From assembly GCA_964036315.1 (NCBI GenBank), contig OZ038488.1, forward strand, positions 68,313,342-68,377,341: 64,000 nucleotides of DNA. The letters run 5' to 3'. Under the pieces are notes generated by a model. It saw only the letters and a list, made by a program, of their open reading frames with translations, was not told where the DNA came from and did not search any database. This DNA is from Acanthosepion esculentum (taxonomy: Eukaryota; Mollusca; Cephalopoda; Sepiida; Sepiidae). A program made the position numbers and the translations under genes. Shown here one piece after another: positions 11,600 to 22,163 of this stretch (position 1 is its first letter; every line of letters starts with the position of its first letter).

Positions 11600-11865
11600 G
11601 ATACTTCTTACCACTTGGGAATGTCATATGCTGTAAGTTTGAATGATGTAATGGATAACGACTTCGAATTGGAAGTCAGGGAGTCAGGTTCCAGTTCCAG
11701 TTTTCTTTTTCGCGCAATTACTCTTGGGGAAGGTATGAATCCACCTCTTCGCCCACAGCTATAACCTTCAAACAATTCTTGCATTCTAAAAATATTTTAT
11801 GGTTTTTTAAAAAAAAACCTGCAAAAGATTGATAATCTGTTAAAAAAGAAACCAATCCAATCGAT
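11600..11865 (+). mobile_element. SINE-A, 5S-headed variant
   Basis: Starts with a worn 5S rRNA 3' end (cttgggaatgtcatatgctg, then taagttt), then gatgtaatggataacgactt and a mutated B box (gttccagttcc). The tail is acctgcaaaagattgataat, then a poly-A-rich cca-atc end. This is the tail type shared with the U elements, without the hairpin body. Confidence 0.65.
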
Positions 11866-12150
11866 AGAGAACATCAAATATTTTAATAAGTTCATGAGAT
11901 TTCTTTGGAAAAATGTTCTCTTCATTTCAACTTCACTTCTCAATGTTTTGGTAAATACCGTGTATCTCGCCTTTGATTCATCCAAGCAGAAACGGTTAAG
12001 TACCCACCTTGATATAACAATTTATCATTTTCTCATTATATTTACGTATGAGGAGTCAGGGTAAACACGTTGATATCAGAAAATTAAAAACATATTTTCA
12101 ACATTTTTCAGATATTATTCATGTGTCTGTTTAAATGAACATCATTGTTT
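11866..12150 (+). repeat. Copy 1 of a duplicated flank
   Basis: Segment 12074-12145 (gttgatatcagaaaattaaa, then attattcatgtgtctg) recurs at 13764-13835 beside another SINE-A tail. The shared sequence runs past the SINE, so SINE and flank were copied together or belong to a longer repeat. Confidence 0.6.
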
Positions 12151-12199
12151 TAATAATCCTTTGGTTATGAAAGGAAGGGGATAACAAGGATTAGGTTTT

Positions 12200-12760
12200 T
12201 TGAACAACGTGCAATTGTTTAATATATATATAAGCTGTCTTATAGAGTGGAGTTGGATTTGCCGAGATGACGGTGTTGACGGGAGTGGCCAGATTTCTTG
12301 TGTTGGTTTGACCGAGCTCACAGTATATGGACATTCGCCTGTGTTGGTCGATGGAAGTCACGGTGGTGTGTTGATTTGTGGTAGGATGCGTTGGTTATCA
12401 AGGTAACGAGGGATTGGCGAAGCTGCTAGGCCTGTTCTATGAAATGGCGGTTGTACGAGTGGGTTGCATGCATGCGGAATCGGAGTGGATGCTTGCGAAA
12501 TCGGAGTCGCTTGTTTGCGGAGTCGGTGTTGCTGCTTGTTGGTTAGCCCGTGTTTCTCCGAAACGGTGGTAACACGAGAGGGTTGCATACTTGCGGAGTC
12601 AGAGTCGCTGCTTGCGGAGTCGGAGACGCTTGTTTGCGGAGTCGGAGTCGCTGTGATTAGTAGGGTGATTAGTCAAGCTTGGAAGTGGTAACGGTCGTAT
12701 TCAGAGCAGCGGTCATGGTGGCGGCAGCAGCAGCAGCAACGCCCTTAGTGTCGGCCGTTG
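12200..12760 (+). repeat. GC-rich degenerate minisatellite
   Basis: A rise in GC content inside AT-rich DNA. Variants of ttgcggagtcggagtcgct recur from about 12470 to 12655 at irregular spacing, followed by a (CAG)n-like ggcagcagcagcagcaacg run near 12722. Short frames exist on both strands, none with a known domain. Confidence 0.65.
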
Positions 12761-12989
12761 GCCTGATGATCCGAAATTGCTTGTAGTCATTATGGGAGTC
12801 CTGTTTTTAAGCAGATCTGGCAGTCTCCAAGGACATCTCCTTTTCGGCGTAAACATTCTCCATTGGCTAGTGTTGTTTACAATACAGGGGCTTGTTTCGT
12901 GAACCGGGTGTGATGCTCATACCCTATGCGCAGAAAACGACTTTTTTATTGCGTTCTTTGCCTTCATGGCGTCCACATCCATGCGCGCA

Positions 12990-13076
12990 CGTGTTTGCTA
13001 GTGTGTGTGTGTTTGCAAATATTCTTGACTCTTAAGAAAATTAACTCTGTCTGGCACAAGATCAAATCTCTGGAAG

Positions 13077-13129
<53 letters not shown>

Positions 13130-13270
13130 ATGTGCGCGCTAATGCAACTGTCGTGATTGAGTTGTTGTTTATTTTTGTATTAGCGAGGCAGTGGATTTTA
13201 ACACTGAAAATGCAGTCAGCAAACCGAGTCAGAATTTTGTTCGAGTTTGTTTATGTTCATTATTCGCAAA
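12990..13270 (+). repeat. Duplicated segment D, copy 1, with (GT)n
   Basis: Words ctctgtctggcacaag and aaaccgagtcagaattttgt, then tcgagtttgt, are shared in order with 13960-14180. A (GT)n run of about 50 bp (13080-13129) sits only in this copy. No coding signal. Confidence 0.7.
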
Positions 13271-13344
13271 CGCCCCACTTTTTGCATTAATCCTCGGATT
13301 GTGTAAGGCTTACCTTTGAAGAAAAGTGCCATTACCTTTATATA

Positions 13345-13461
13345 TGTGTGAGCATGTATTTCAGGAACACCAGTTCTCAAACGATCATCGAAGTTAAGCA
13401 ACGTCGAGCCTAGTCAGTACCTAGATGAGTGACCGCTTAGGAATACCTGGTGCTGTAAGCT
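13345..13461 (+). other. 5S rRNA-like sequence (SINE head)
   Basis: Covers roughly the 3' two thirds of 5S rRNA. It has caccagttctc, acgatcatcgaagttaagca, acgtcgagcctagtcagtac, ctagatgagtgaccgcttag and gaatacctggtgctgtaagc. Box A and box C of the internal RNA polymerase III promoter are both readable. The 5' third is poorly conserved and the end runs into a SINE-A body, so it is a SINE head and not a functional 5S gene. Confidence 0.85.
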
Positions 13462-13755
13462 TTGATGTGCAGGTGATGTAATGGATAATAGCCTGTGATT
13501 GTTAATCCGACTTCCTATTACAGTTGGGTTCGTTATATTCTCTTTTTTGCAAATACCCGTGGAAAAAGGTATGAATCTACCAATTCTCCACCAGCTACAG
13601 GTTAATTAGAAAGACTTGTATCACACAGGTCTTTATTATCTCAACAAAAAAAAATAAATAAATAAAAATTCAATCTAAAATTATTTTCTGGCTTTAAATA
13701 ACCCGCAAAGGGTTGATAAACCGTAGAAAACGAATCAATCAAACAAGAAGCAAGC
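13345..13755 (+). mobile_element. SINE-A with 5S rRNA-like and tRNA-like parts
   Basis: After the 5S part come gatgtgcaggtgatgtaatg and gataatagcctg (tRNA A-box-like) and a decayed B box. The linker tgcaaatacccgtggaaaaa, then ggtatgaatc, a tail (ggctttaaataacccgcaaa, then gggttgataaaccgta) and an A/CAAT-rich end follow. The junction agrees with the copies at 11.6 and 54.3 kb, so it is a family trait. Confidence 0.75.
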
Positions 13756-13763
13756 AAACGTAT

Positions 13764-13850
13764 TGATATCGGAATATTAAAAAACATATTTTGAACGGTT
13801 TTCACTAATTATTCACGTGTCTGGGCAAAAATGAAGAATGTCAAATCTAG
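13764..13850 (+). repeat. Copy 2 of a duplicated flank
   Basis: Partner of the 12074-12145 block: tgatatcggaatattaaaaa, then cacgtgtctgg. Confidence 0.6.
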
Positions 13851-13924
13851 ATCTTTTTGGCTAAATGCGTAAATTTCTATTTAAACATTAAAATATACTT
13901 ATCATGGATAATAATAATTTGCAT

Positions 13925-14180
13925 ATATGTGCGTTCGTGTGTGTGCGTGCGCGTGTGGGTGTGTATGTGTCTGCCAATTTTCTTAACTCTGTGGAGACTT
14001 ATGGAACTCAGCTTTGTCTGGCACAAGGACAAATTTCAGGGAAGATTTGCTAAGTATCGTGCAAAAGTAGTAAAGGATGTGTCGTTTTATTGTGTTGGTG
14101 AGTCAGCAGATTTTAATACGGAAAATGGAGCTGGCAAACCGAGTTCGAATTTTGTTCGAGTTTGTGTTTATTTTGCACTA
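13925..14180 (+). repeat. Duplicated segment D, copy 2
   Basis: Colinear with 12990-13270 at an offset near 965 bp, with moderate divergence. It carries a 128-codon frame with no recognisable domain. The matching sequence in copy 1 is not open in the same frame, which argues against a gene. Confidence 0.65.
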
Positions 14181-14184
14181 AAGT

Positions 14185-14465
14185 CATGGAATAAGGAATG
14201 TAATGGATTCCAGTCGAATCCATTACATTCATTTACGTGCTAATACCCCTGGGAAAGGTATGAATCCTCTTCTTCTCCTCCCCCCCAGCTATAGGTAAAT
14301 AGCAGAACAGCCCGAGTTCTGTAATCTTGCATGGCAACTGGTCTACTGCAGAAAGAAATGGCAACCTACTGCGGGAAGCAATCTGCTTCGTCAGTCATGT
14401 ATCTAAAGATACATGATCGCCTAAACGTGTATCACGCACGGCACATAACTGACTGAGTGATATTC
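14185..14465 (+). mobile_element. SINE-A, head-truncated copy
   Basis: Begins in the B-box/linker (ccagtcgaatccattacatt) and runs through the body to the end (gcacataactgactgag). Hairpin CATGTATC (14396-14403), loop TAAA, GATACATG (14408-14415). Confidence 0.8.
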
Positions 14466-14564
14466 GGACTATTATCATTGTCTTTGTTGTTATTTACATA
14501 ACATTTCTGCCGTTATGCCTTCTGGCCTTCCTCTAGTTCGGAACTGAACGCTTTATTTAACACA

Positions 14565-14875
14565 TAATTAGAGGCACTGTGGAGTAATGGATAGAGGATT
14601 GAGGAATCGGAGAGCCGAGCTCGAATTCCAGTCGAATCCATTACATTCACTTACGTGCTAATAACCTTGAAAAAGGTATTAATTTTTTTCTTCTTCCTCC
14701 AGCAATGCGTAAATAGCAGGAGAGACCGGGATCTATAGCCTTGGATGGCAACTGCTCTACAACCACAAAAAGAAATGGAAACCTACTGCGTGAAAAAATC
14801 TGCCTCATCAGTCATGTATCGAAAAGATACATGATCGCCTAAGCGTGTGTCACACATGGCACATAACTGACACTA
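14565..14875 (+). mobile_element. SINE-A, full-length copy without 5S part
   Basis: tRNA-like head with A-box-like ggcactgtggagtaatggat and B-box-like gagctcgaattcc, linker, body, hairpin CATGTATC (14813-14820), GAAAA loop, GATACATG (14826-14833), and the end cacatggcacataactgac. Best template of the hairpin-bodied variant here. Confidence 0.8.
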
Positions 14876-15039
14876 ACGTCCTTATTTTGGCGCCAACCCT
14901 CGGAATGTGATTACCTGCGCAATGTCCCATCGGCACTCATATTTTTCTCGTTACCTGTATGCTACAATGCCTAAATATGTGAGTAAATATTTGGGCGAAA
15001 CAATTCTCTTTTGACTACATCACCTTTGTCGTTAATGGC

Positions 15040-15935
15040 AATGCGTCTTCTCACCCGACCTGTTCAACCTATACAGCGAGGCAATTTTGAGAGAATTGGA
15101 ACCCCTACCGGGATTTAGCATTGACGGTCACAATCTTAACAACATAAGAAACGCAGATGACACAGTACTGATAGCAGACACGGAAAAAGAAATTACAAAA
15201 TCTCCTTCAGAATGTAGCGACGGAGAGTGTGAAGAGGGGACTAAGCATAAACTACAAGAAGACAAAATGCATGGTCATCAGTAAAAGGATGAGCCCGAAA
15301 TGCGATTTGAAGTTCGGAGACGCTAGAATCAAGCCGACACGGAAGTTTAAATATCTGGGAAGCGTTTTGACAGAGGACGGTAAGTGCGACACTGAGATCC
15401 GTAGACGTATTGGGATGGCCAAGGATACATTCCAAAAGCTGAACTGAGTATTGCGAGACAGGAGGATTTCTTTGGTAACAAACAAAAGAATACTGAGCTG
15501 TTACGTGACATCTGTTCTTCTTTACGGCAGCGAATGTTGGACGATTTCCTCAACGATAAAGAAGAGACTCGAGATGTGGTTCTACAGAAGGATACTAAGG
15601 ATATCATGGGCTGAGGTGTGAGCAACGATAAGGTCTTAGGTTGCAAACAAGGATGAGGCTTATACTTAAGTCAGGAAGAGGCAGCTGAAGTTTCTGTGAC
15701 ACATAACGAGGAAGGAGGGCCTGGGGAATCTGATACTCACGGGTCGAATAGAGGGAAAAAGAGACAAGGGAAAACAACGCGTGACATACCTGGCGAACTT
15801 GTGGATGACAGAACGTTGTATTGGGGTAGGAAGCAGATGCAAGGAACTTGTTGGATGCTGCAAGGATGTGGAGTGCCATGATCGCCTACGCCCTGAAAGG
15901 ATATGGAACATAAAAAGAAAGAATATTAGTCGTTT
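15040..15935 (+). pseudogene. LINE family L-B, 3' half of the RT ORF
   Basis: A second LINE family. Starts near the RT catalytic box, which reads NADDTVLIADTE (15150-15185; one residue off the usual A/YADD context). INYKKTKCMVISKR, KFKYLGSVLTEDGKCDTEIR, RRIGMAKDTFQKLN and YGSECWTIS follow. After a frame change come RQLKFLCHITRKEGLGNLIL and TGRIEGKRDKGKQRVTYL. The end is the cysteine-bearing stretch near 15840 and an A-rich tail. Several frameshifts. Many animals carry similar ORFs annotated as endonuclease-reverse transcriptase. Confidence 0.85.
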
Positions 15936-16491
15936 CCCTACAAGGAAACATTTGGCTTTCATTGACCGAGCAGCTAGTACTGCTGTCGGTTGAAATTTAT
16001 AAAATCTTTCACTTAAAACTATTTTCGGTAAAATAGGTTTCTCAAGTCCAGTATCTGTTATCGCTCTTTCCAGTATTGATGAAGCGTTTCCCTATAAACT
16101 TTTGTTTGAAATAGTGTGGAAGATCAACCATTATACCATTATTTTTCTCTTCGAGTTATATATGATATTCATGTTGCTGCTGTTGAAAGACCACAACTGA
16201 TGTACTTTCTGTTATTTGGTACAGTTCTTTGTTTGTGATTATGTAGCGCCAGTCCACAAGTTTCGAAGAAGTGTGGTCTCTATTAAGACTCACAGGTTTC
16301 AATCCCCTGAAAGTAATTTTTAAACATGGATCTTAGAAAGCGGTTGTATACAGTTTAGATCATTCTGAGACAGGTTTCGGCGCCATGAACGTCTCGACCT
16401 GACGAGGTTAATTAAGAACATGGCACGTATTTTCAGGTTAATGTTAGATATAGCAATAAAAATTTGTTACATCAAAATGATGGTGGTGAGG

Positions 16492-16543
<52 letters not shown>

Positions 16544-17337
16544 GGATGTGCCTATCGCACGGAACCTCAATACTTTCTCTACCGCCTTCACGAGTATCCA
16601 TTGCACCTGCGAGGTCTTCGGGTTAGCATTCTGTGTTTTTACATATTTGCTGAATGTATGTTTTGAATGGCCGTCCAAATTCAAGCGAGTCCTTGTTTTG
16701 AGGTGAAAATCACTGATAAGTCTATCTTTACATCTCCAGGAATCTTTCACGAATGTGTTGCGTGATGGCGGGTGAATGTGTTGCTTTTATGTAGGGCTCT
16801 GTTTCTAGGATAGTTTCAACGCATCACGTAGCATCCTTGTATGCTTGTAACCTAGCTTCACTTCCAATGATTTTGTTAATATCCATGCGATGTAACTATG
16901 AGCATAACACGCACAAATCTGTTACATTCATAGTTATCCTTGATAGAATCCAACAAGATATATAAAAAAATAATACTCTTTTAAAAGCCTCCCCTTAAAT
17001 CAATATCAGGTTCATTTTATAGAAATGTTTACAATTAAGTAAGAGGAAATACGCTGTAACTAAACAAAACCCAACTACATTTAAAATGTAAAGTTAGCTT
17101 TACTTGTATTTAACCTACTCCCTAATCAGCAGGATGTTTATGCTAAACGATTTTAGCGCACTATGAATGGTTTCTGTATTTGAATGTCTTTTTTTAATTT
17201 TCCACCATTAAAATGTCAGACTTAGTTTTTATGAAAAGATATCTAAGAGATCTGAATTGATATATTCCTAATTTCTGAATGCCCTGGCACCAAGACAATA
17301 TTTTAGCGAATGGTAACAAATGGACATTAGAGGTATT
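15936..17337. other. No gene seen; (ATC)n at 16493-16543
   Basis: Mixed sequence with no recognised element apart from about 17 ATC triplets. The poly-His and poly-Ile frames are artefacts of that run. Confidence 0.6.
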
Positions 17338-17545
17338 TTAATGTGTACAGGTGACGTAACGGATAGTGGCTCGGAACGAGAAATCCGAGAGCCGAGTTCG
17401 AATTCCAGTCAAGTTCGAGTTTGCATTCTCTTAGGCGTAAATACACATGAGAAAGGTAGGAATCCATCTCTTCTCCGACAGCTAATGGTTAAATAGCAGG
17501 ACAGACTGGATTCTATAGCCTTTGTTGGCAACCGTTCTGGAGATG
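17338..17545 (+). mobile_element. SINE-A, partial copy
   Basis: tRNA-like head with gtgacgtaacggatagtggc, B box gagttcgaattcc, linker ttaggcgtaaatacacatga, and the start of the body (ctatagcctttgttggcaac), then broken. Confidence 0.75.
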
Positions 17546-17889
17546 GTGAATCGACGAAAACAACAATTTCCCACCAGTTCATATAAAAGCTCAGTGACTT
17601 AAATTATTCAGTCGAGCGAGTTGCTTTCAGCCGCAGACGGAGAAAGCGTTTCTCATTAGGATGAGTATAGAAAACCCGCTTTATATTTGTTGTATCGGCG
17701 AATAAACTCGTCTGTAGAATATCGGCCCACAGTTTCATCACTCTAACATTACTGCAGTGGTTTCTATAGCAAGTAGGTTTTTCCAGGTGGAGTTTCTAGC
17801 TCTACACCCAATTAGTCTTGTGGTCTTAGTTCTCCTTCTCCCAAAGTGACTGCTAATATCAAGCCCTAGGTGGCATGAGATGTCTTCAT
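17546..17889. other. Unassigned spacer
   Basis: No coding frame or repeat family recognised between SINE-A and U2. Confidence 0.4.
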
Positions 17890-18270
17890 ACACATCGAAC
17901 GTCCTGAGTATATTGATAAACTACATCTGGCAGCAAGGTCTCTGATCGGGAAGTTTTGTGGAGCCTGGAACCACCTCTAAATTGCTGCTGTTCCAAGGAA
18001 CACTCTCACCCGGGGTGGTAGCGCCTGTTAGGGCCCCAGCTATGGGCAAACAGTTAGCCACCAAACTGGGGTCAAAACATTATGAAAGTATATAAAAAGA
18101 ATTTACCAGCAATAGATTTGACTATCGACAAAAACCCTCTTTACAAAAATATGTCAATGAAACCTGATCGACAAACTGATTTCTTACAAAGAATACATAT
18201 TCTATTCGTACGAAGCTATCCTAAAAATCTATATCGAGTTGATGTACCGTAAACCAAGCCAAACCAAAAC
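17890..18270 (+). mobile_element. U element, copy U2
   Basis: Head gataaactacatctggcagc, body cccggggtggtagcgcctgt, then ccagctatgggcaaac, then ctggggtcaaaacattatga. The internal array is short. The tail is diverged but keeps gatgtaccgtaaaccaagcc and an A/C-rich end. Confidence 0.75.
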
Positions 18271-18740
18271 CATTACCTATCAAAGGGTATTTATGCGAAA
18301 TTGAACACAACGGAATCAGTTGGAATTTGAACTCGACAAGCCCACACTTGTGTCGATAACCGCTACGCTACGGGCACATGAAATAAGGGAAATGAAAACA
18401 AAAAGAAAATTCACACTTAGATTCAGAAAGAGACAGTTGACTGAATAATGAACTGAACACGTGAGCTACGTGTTCAGTCCATGGTAATCTCAGCATCCCC
18501 CTGTAGAACCACGTTTCTGTTACTTCAATTTTCTTCTTAATAAGTGAGGAGATTATCTAATATTCGCTGCTATATAGGAGGATTGATATCACATAACAGT
18601 TCAGTACTTTTTTATCTTGTTTCTGACAAAAATTTCCTGTTTCTATATACTTTCCATAGATTTTAAAAGACGTCTTTCGCTAGTCCAATGCGCTTTCAGA
18701 TTTCAGCGTCATATTTTCTGTTCTCTCTTAAAACATATAT

Positions 18741-18746
<6 letters not shown>

Positions 18747-18782
<36 letters not shown>

Positions 18783-18981
18783 AACTGAAAAGTTGCAGAT
18801 TTAAAAAAATTGAATGTTTTTTTGTGAAAGTATTTATTTATATTTTATATATATATATATATTTGATATTTCAGATCGGCCCCGATCTTTCATCAGAAAT
18901 GACTGTTTTCAGAAGTTTGTTTACATTAAGTAGCGTCCGTCGCGAGACGCGGACGTCACGTGATATGGAATGCAACTGTAT

Positions 18982-19058
<77 letters not shown>
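18747..19058. repeat. (TA)n tracts, three blocks
   Basis: Blocks at 18747-18780, 18846-18861 and 18987-19058. Confidence 0.9.
18869..18896 (-). ncRNA. Hammerhead-ribozyme-like core
   Basis: On the minus strand: CTGATGA (18896-18890), then an A, a strong stem AGATCG / CGATCT with loop GGGC, then GAAA (18872-18869). This is the conserved order of the hammerhead core around stem II. A possible 3-bp stem III (TAT / ATA) follows, but I find no convincing stem I. Activity unproven; chance or decay is possible. Confidence 0.4.
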
Positions 19059-19059
<1 letters not shown>

Positions 19060-19369
19060 CTACTTATTTGATTTTTGTATCTCTTGAGCCGTTCCTTTTG
19101 CTGATATATGCCATATATTCTATCTTCTTATAATTAATGTTTAGCTTTTTCTTATCGCTTTTCTTTACTACCTTCTGTAGGGGTTCCTGTAGTTTCCTTT
19201 TTGTATCTGCTATCAACACTGTTTCATGTTTTACTTTTAATATTATTAATATTGTAGCCGTCAATGATGAATCCTGGTAAGACGTCTAATACTTTTAGGA
19301 AAGACTCGCGTAAATTTTGAATATATACTAGACTACCCGTTGTGTCACTGACGGTTCAGGTTATAAAAC

Positions 19370-19990
19370 ATTTTAGTTGATTTCATCATAAAAAACATTG
19401 TTTGAAGGAAGTTAAAATAAAAATATTTATTGTATAAACAACTCATATTTTTAAATCTTATTCACTTAAAATATTTTTTAAAGTCAGATTAACTTAAAAA
19501 TATTTTAATAAGCCAAAAAATATTTTTAAATGATATTCACTTGAAAATATTTTTTTTTGAATATGTCAAAAAATATTTTTTTAAATATTTAAAATATTGT
19601 TTGCTTAAAGAAAGCTGAAATATAAATAATTACTCTACACACAACTGGACGAAACAGCAAAGCGGGATCTCTTTGTGGCTGTCTTCAAATTTAAAATATT
19701 TTAATTAAAAATATTGTCTGTTTGAAGAAAGTTGAAAGAAAAATACTTGCTATATAAGCAACTCGTATTTTTAAATGTTATTCACTTTAATCAGATTAAC
19801 TTAAATCAGTATGCGCCGGACGGACGCACCACGCAAGTACGCACGCAATCCCAGAGAGATGGAAAATGAGCGGTGGAAAAAGAGAGGTGGAAAGAAACTT
19901 AAATTCTTATTATGCACCGGACGGACGACGCACCACGCAAGCACGAATCACAGACTTTTAATATTATATAGGTAGATAGATAGTAACGGT
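19370..19990 (+). repeat. Locally duplicated AT-rich repeat
   Basis: A block with attgtttgaaggaagttaaa, then caactcatatttttaaat and cagattaactta, recurs from about 19700 with small changes. After it, cgccggacggacgcaccacg recurs about 115 bp on (ccggacggacgacgcacc). The block ends in ttaatattatataggtagat. Family not recognised. Confidence 0.6.
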
Positions 19991-20199
19991 CGATGAGAAA
20001 ACAATTCCTTGTCGTACGGCCCTTTCTATTTTTGTGTATTTACTAGATTCATTTTCTATCCGAATGCAAACGGTTGGCTCTTAATATAAGGTCTGGATAA
20101 TTTCAAAACCTTTTTCCAAATAAATCAAGCTTAACTAACAACTCAAACAGCTTTTGTGTCGTACTTTTATCAAACGCTTATATCTCAGTAAATACCGGG

Positions 20200-20590
20200 C
20201 AATTTCCTTATAGATGAAAAAGAGACTTGATGCAACAGAAATTATGGTTCTACAGAAGGATACTAAGAATACTATGGACGAAACATATGAGCAACAACAA
20301 GGTTTTAGATAAAATGGACACAAAAAGGACACTTACTTAATATCAGGAAGGGACAGTTATAATTTCCAGTGCACATAATGAGGAAAGAGGGTTTGGAAAA
20401 TTTGATACTCACATGACAGATGGAAGGCAAAAGAGACAGAGAGGAACACTGCTAGTGAGCTTGAGTAAATGGATGGTGGAACAAGGTTTAGGAGAGGTAA
20501 CAAAACGACGATTTTTAAGAGCTACAAAGGACAGGAAATTGTGGAGAGCCATGATCGCCAAAGTCCTGTAAGAACACGGCAAATTGAACA
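20200..20590 (+). pseudogene. LINE L-B, 3' end fragment
   Basis: Plus-strand match to the L-B C-terminal segment (RLDATEIMVLQKDTKNTMDE and, in other frames, the HIMRKEGLENLILT block) to the atgatcgccaaagtcctgta end. The antisense frame at 20409-20618 is a shadow. Confidence 0.75.
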
Positions 20591-20846
20591 AGAAGATACA
20601 TGTTTTTGCATTTGTCATGCTCTTTCTGATACTCTGAGTATAAATATCGCATTTCCTGTTTCAGTGTCTTTAACGAAATTGTATTGTTGTTGTCCTATTT
20701 CCGGTAATTGCTGATCTAGACTTGCAACGTGTTAGCGATGTACCGAGTTCGATCCTTATTATGTACACAACAATTTTAGCCCTCTGCCAGACTAAGTTTA
20801 AGTGCCAATGTTAAAGTGATAGCGATTTTCACAAACTAGAGAAATC

Positions 20847-20848
<2 letters not shown>

Positions 20849-20907
<59 letters not shown>

Positions 20908-20928
20908 CATACATATATATATATATAA

Positions 20929-20965
<37 letters not shown>

Positions 20966-20975
20966 TATATACATA

Positions 20976-21070
<95 letters not shown>

Positions 21071-21075
21071 CTATA
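20849..21075. repeat. Compound (TA)n, (GA)n, (GATA)n tract
   Basis: About 150 bp of interrupted (TA)n with TACA variants, then (GA)n, then about 10 GATA units. The 120-codon Ile-Tyr/Ser-Leu frame is an artefact. Confidence 0.95.
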
Positions 21076-21194
21076 GATATAGATATGTGTGTGTGTCTGT
21101 TTATTTTTATCTTAATCTTCCCAAATTCACGAATCAGTTTCTTAATGTTGTTATTAAATTCATTAAGGAAGAGGCTGTAGCTTTTTTTCATTTT

Positions 21195-21250
21195 TTTTTA
21201 AATTTTCCGAAGATCTTCCAATCTTATCCAAGCTCATCTTCAGGGGTGAA
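21195..21250 (-). other. Hairpin beside a (TA)n tract
   Basis: On the minus strand CCTGAAGAT pairs with ATCTTCGG (one bulge), with gagcttggataaga in the loop. (TA)n follows at 21277-21341. A diverged hammerhead-type remnant is one option; a plain palindrome is another. Confidence 0.35.
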
Positions 21251-21273
21251 TTGCTAAAACAAACAATTAATGC

Positions 21274-21276
<3 letters not shown>

Positions 21277-21341
<65 letters not shown>
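21277..21341. repeat. (TA)n microsatellite
   Basis: About 65 bp of TA. Confidence 0.95.
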
Positions 21342-21345
<4 letters not shown>

Positions 21346-21755
21346 TAGTACATATACTAATACCTACGTGTTGGTGTGCGACTTAAGTTTCGCTGTTATT
21401 TGTTCGCTTTCGTCAACAGTCTGCTAAATGATTCAAAGCTCCTTTAGCTAGGAAATAAACGACGAGCGAACAGGGAAAAGACGAGGCTTCGACATTACTT
21501 TTAATGTGAGGGCTATAAATCAATTCGTGGCAGCAAAAGTGTCTATCACGTTTGTCAAAATTGTCGCTATCACGTATTTTGAAAACCGGTAAATTCTTAA
21601 GAGACTAAAAGAATAAACAAAAAATAAAAAAAATAAAAAAAAATGGCGGGATGATATATAGACACAGCTTCAAGAATGAAAGTAATGTACACTTTTTTTT
21701 TTACATGACCCCAATTTGATTTTGTGTTTCAGCAACATCGATCTTAATTCTATAT

Positions 21756-21900
21756 CAGTGGTTCTTAACCTTTTTTTACCCAATGCACCTTTTTCATTAT
21801 ATGTCAGAATGTCCCCCCTACTATTTCCAAGATTGTCCGAATCCAAATAATATGCATATATTATTGGAAATGTTAATTCTTTTTCCATATTAGTATATAT
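21756..21900 (+). mobile_element. hAT-like short element end, copy 1
   Basis: CAGTGGTTCTTAACCTTTTT is typical of hAT-superfamily terminal repeats. The next sequence (acccaatgcacc, gtcagaatgtc, caagattgtccga, aataatatgcatat) recurs inverted at about 23300-23445 and 26668-26788. The other end is not defined and no transposase is seen. Confidence 0.55.
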
Positions 21901-22163
21901 ATATTTACATCGGGGTTTCTCAACGAGGGTTCCAAGGGTGAGGGAAAATATTTTATTTTTCTTGTTTTTTATTTACAGAATTTTGTTTATTGAATTAAAA
22001 CATTCTGACCTTCTATTGATCTTTTTTGTTTACTGAAGTATGCTTCAGGTTATTTATTTAATACGAATTAAAACAAATTACTGTACATGGATTCAAGTTT
22101 TCAAATCCATCAATATTTTTTATTGCTATTAAATCTCGATAAAAAATAATCCACGTAAATGTC

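Larger units (their letters stand above)
18480..19270 (-). pseudogene. LINE L-B fragment split by AT-rich DNA
   Basis: Minus-strand L-B matches occur at 18480-18615 (the segment opposite CYVISVLLYGSECW) and at 19064-19264 (ETVLIADTKRKLQEPLQKV, then INYKKIEYM). In the 36-kb copy these parts are about 0.25 kb apart. Here about 0.45 kb with three (TA)n runs and a hammerhead-like hairpin lies between, so the LINE was split or expanded there. Confidence 0.7.

Noticed and set aside
12358..12691. CpG-rich first exon of a host gene
   Set aside because: GC is high because of a degenerate ttgcggagtcggagtc repeat. No splice donor or conserved frame can be supported.
13345..13461. Functional 5S rRNA gene
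   Set aside because: The 5' third is not conserved and the 3' end runs into a SINE body. Other copies show the same join.
13857..14243. 128-codon plus-strand frame
   Set aside because: Spans a duplicated segment and a SINE-A start. Its duplicate at 13 kb lacks the same frame, and no domain is recognised.
20829..21191. 120-codon Ile-Tyr / Ser-Leu frame, and similar frames at (TA)n, (GA)n and (CA)n tracts
   Set aside because: Pure microsatellite translation; no unique sequence long enough to be a protein.
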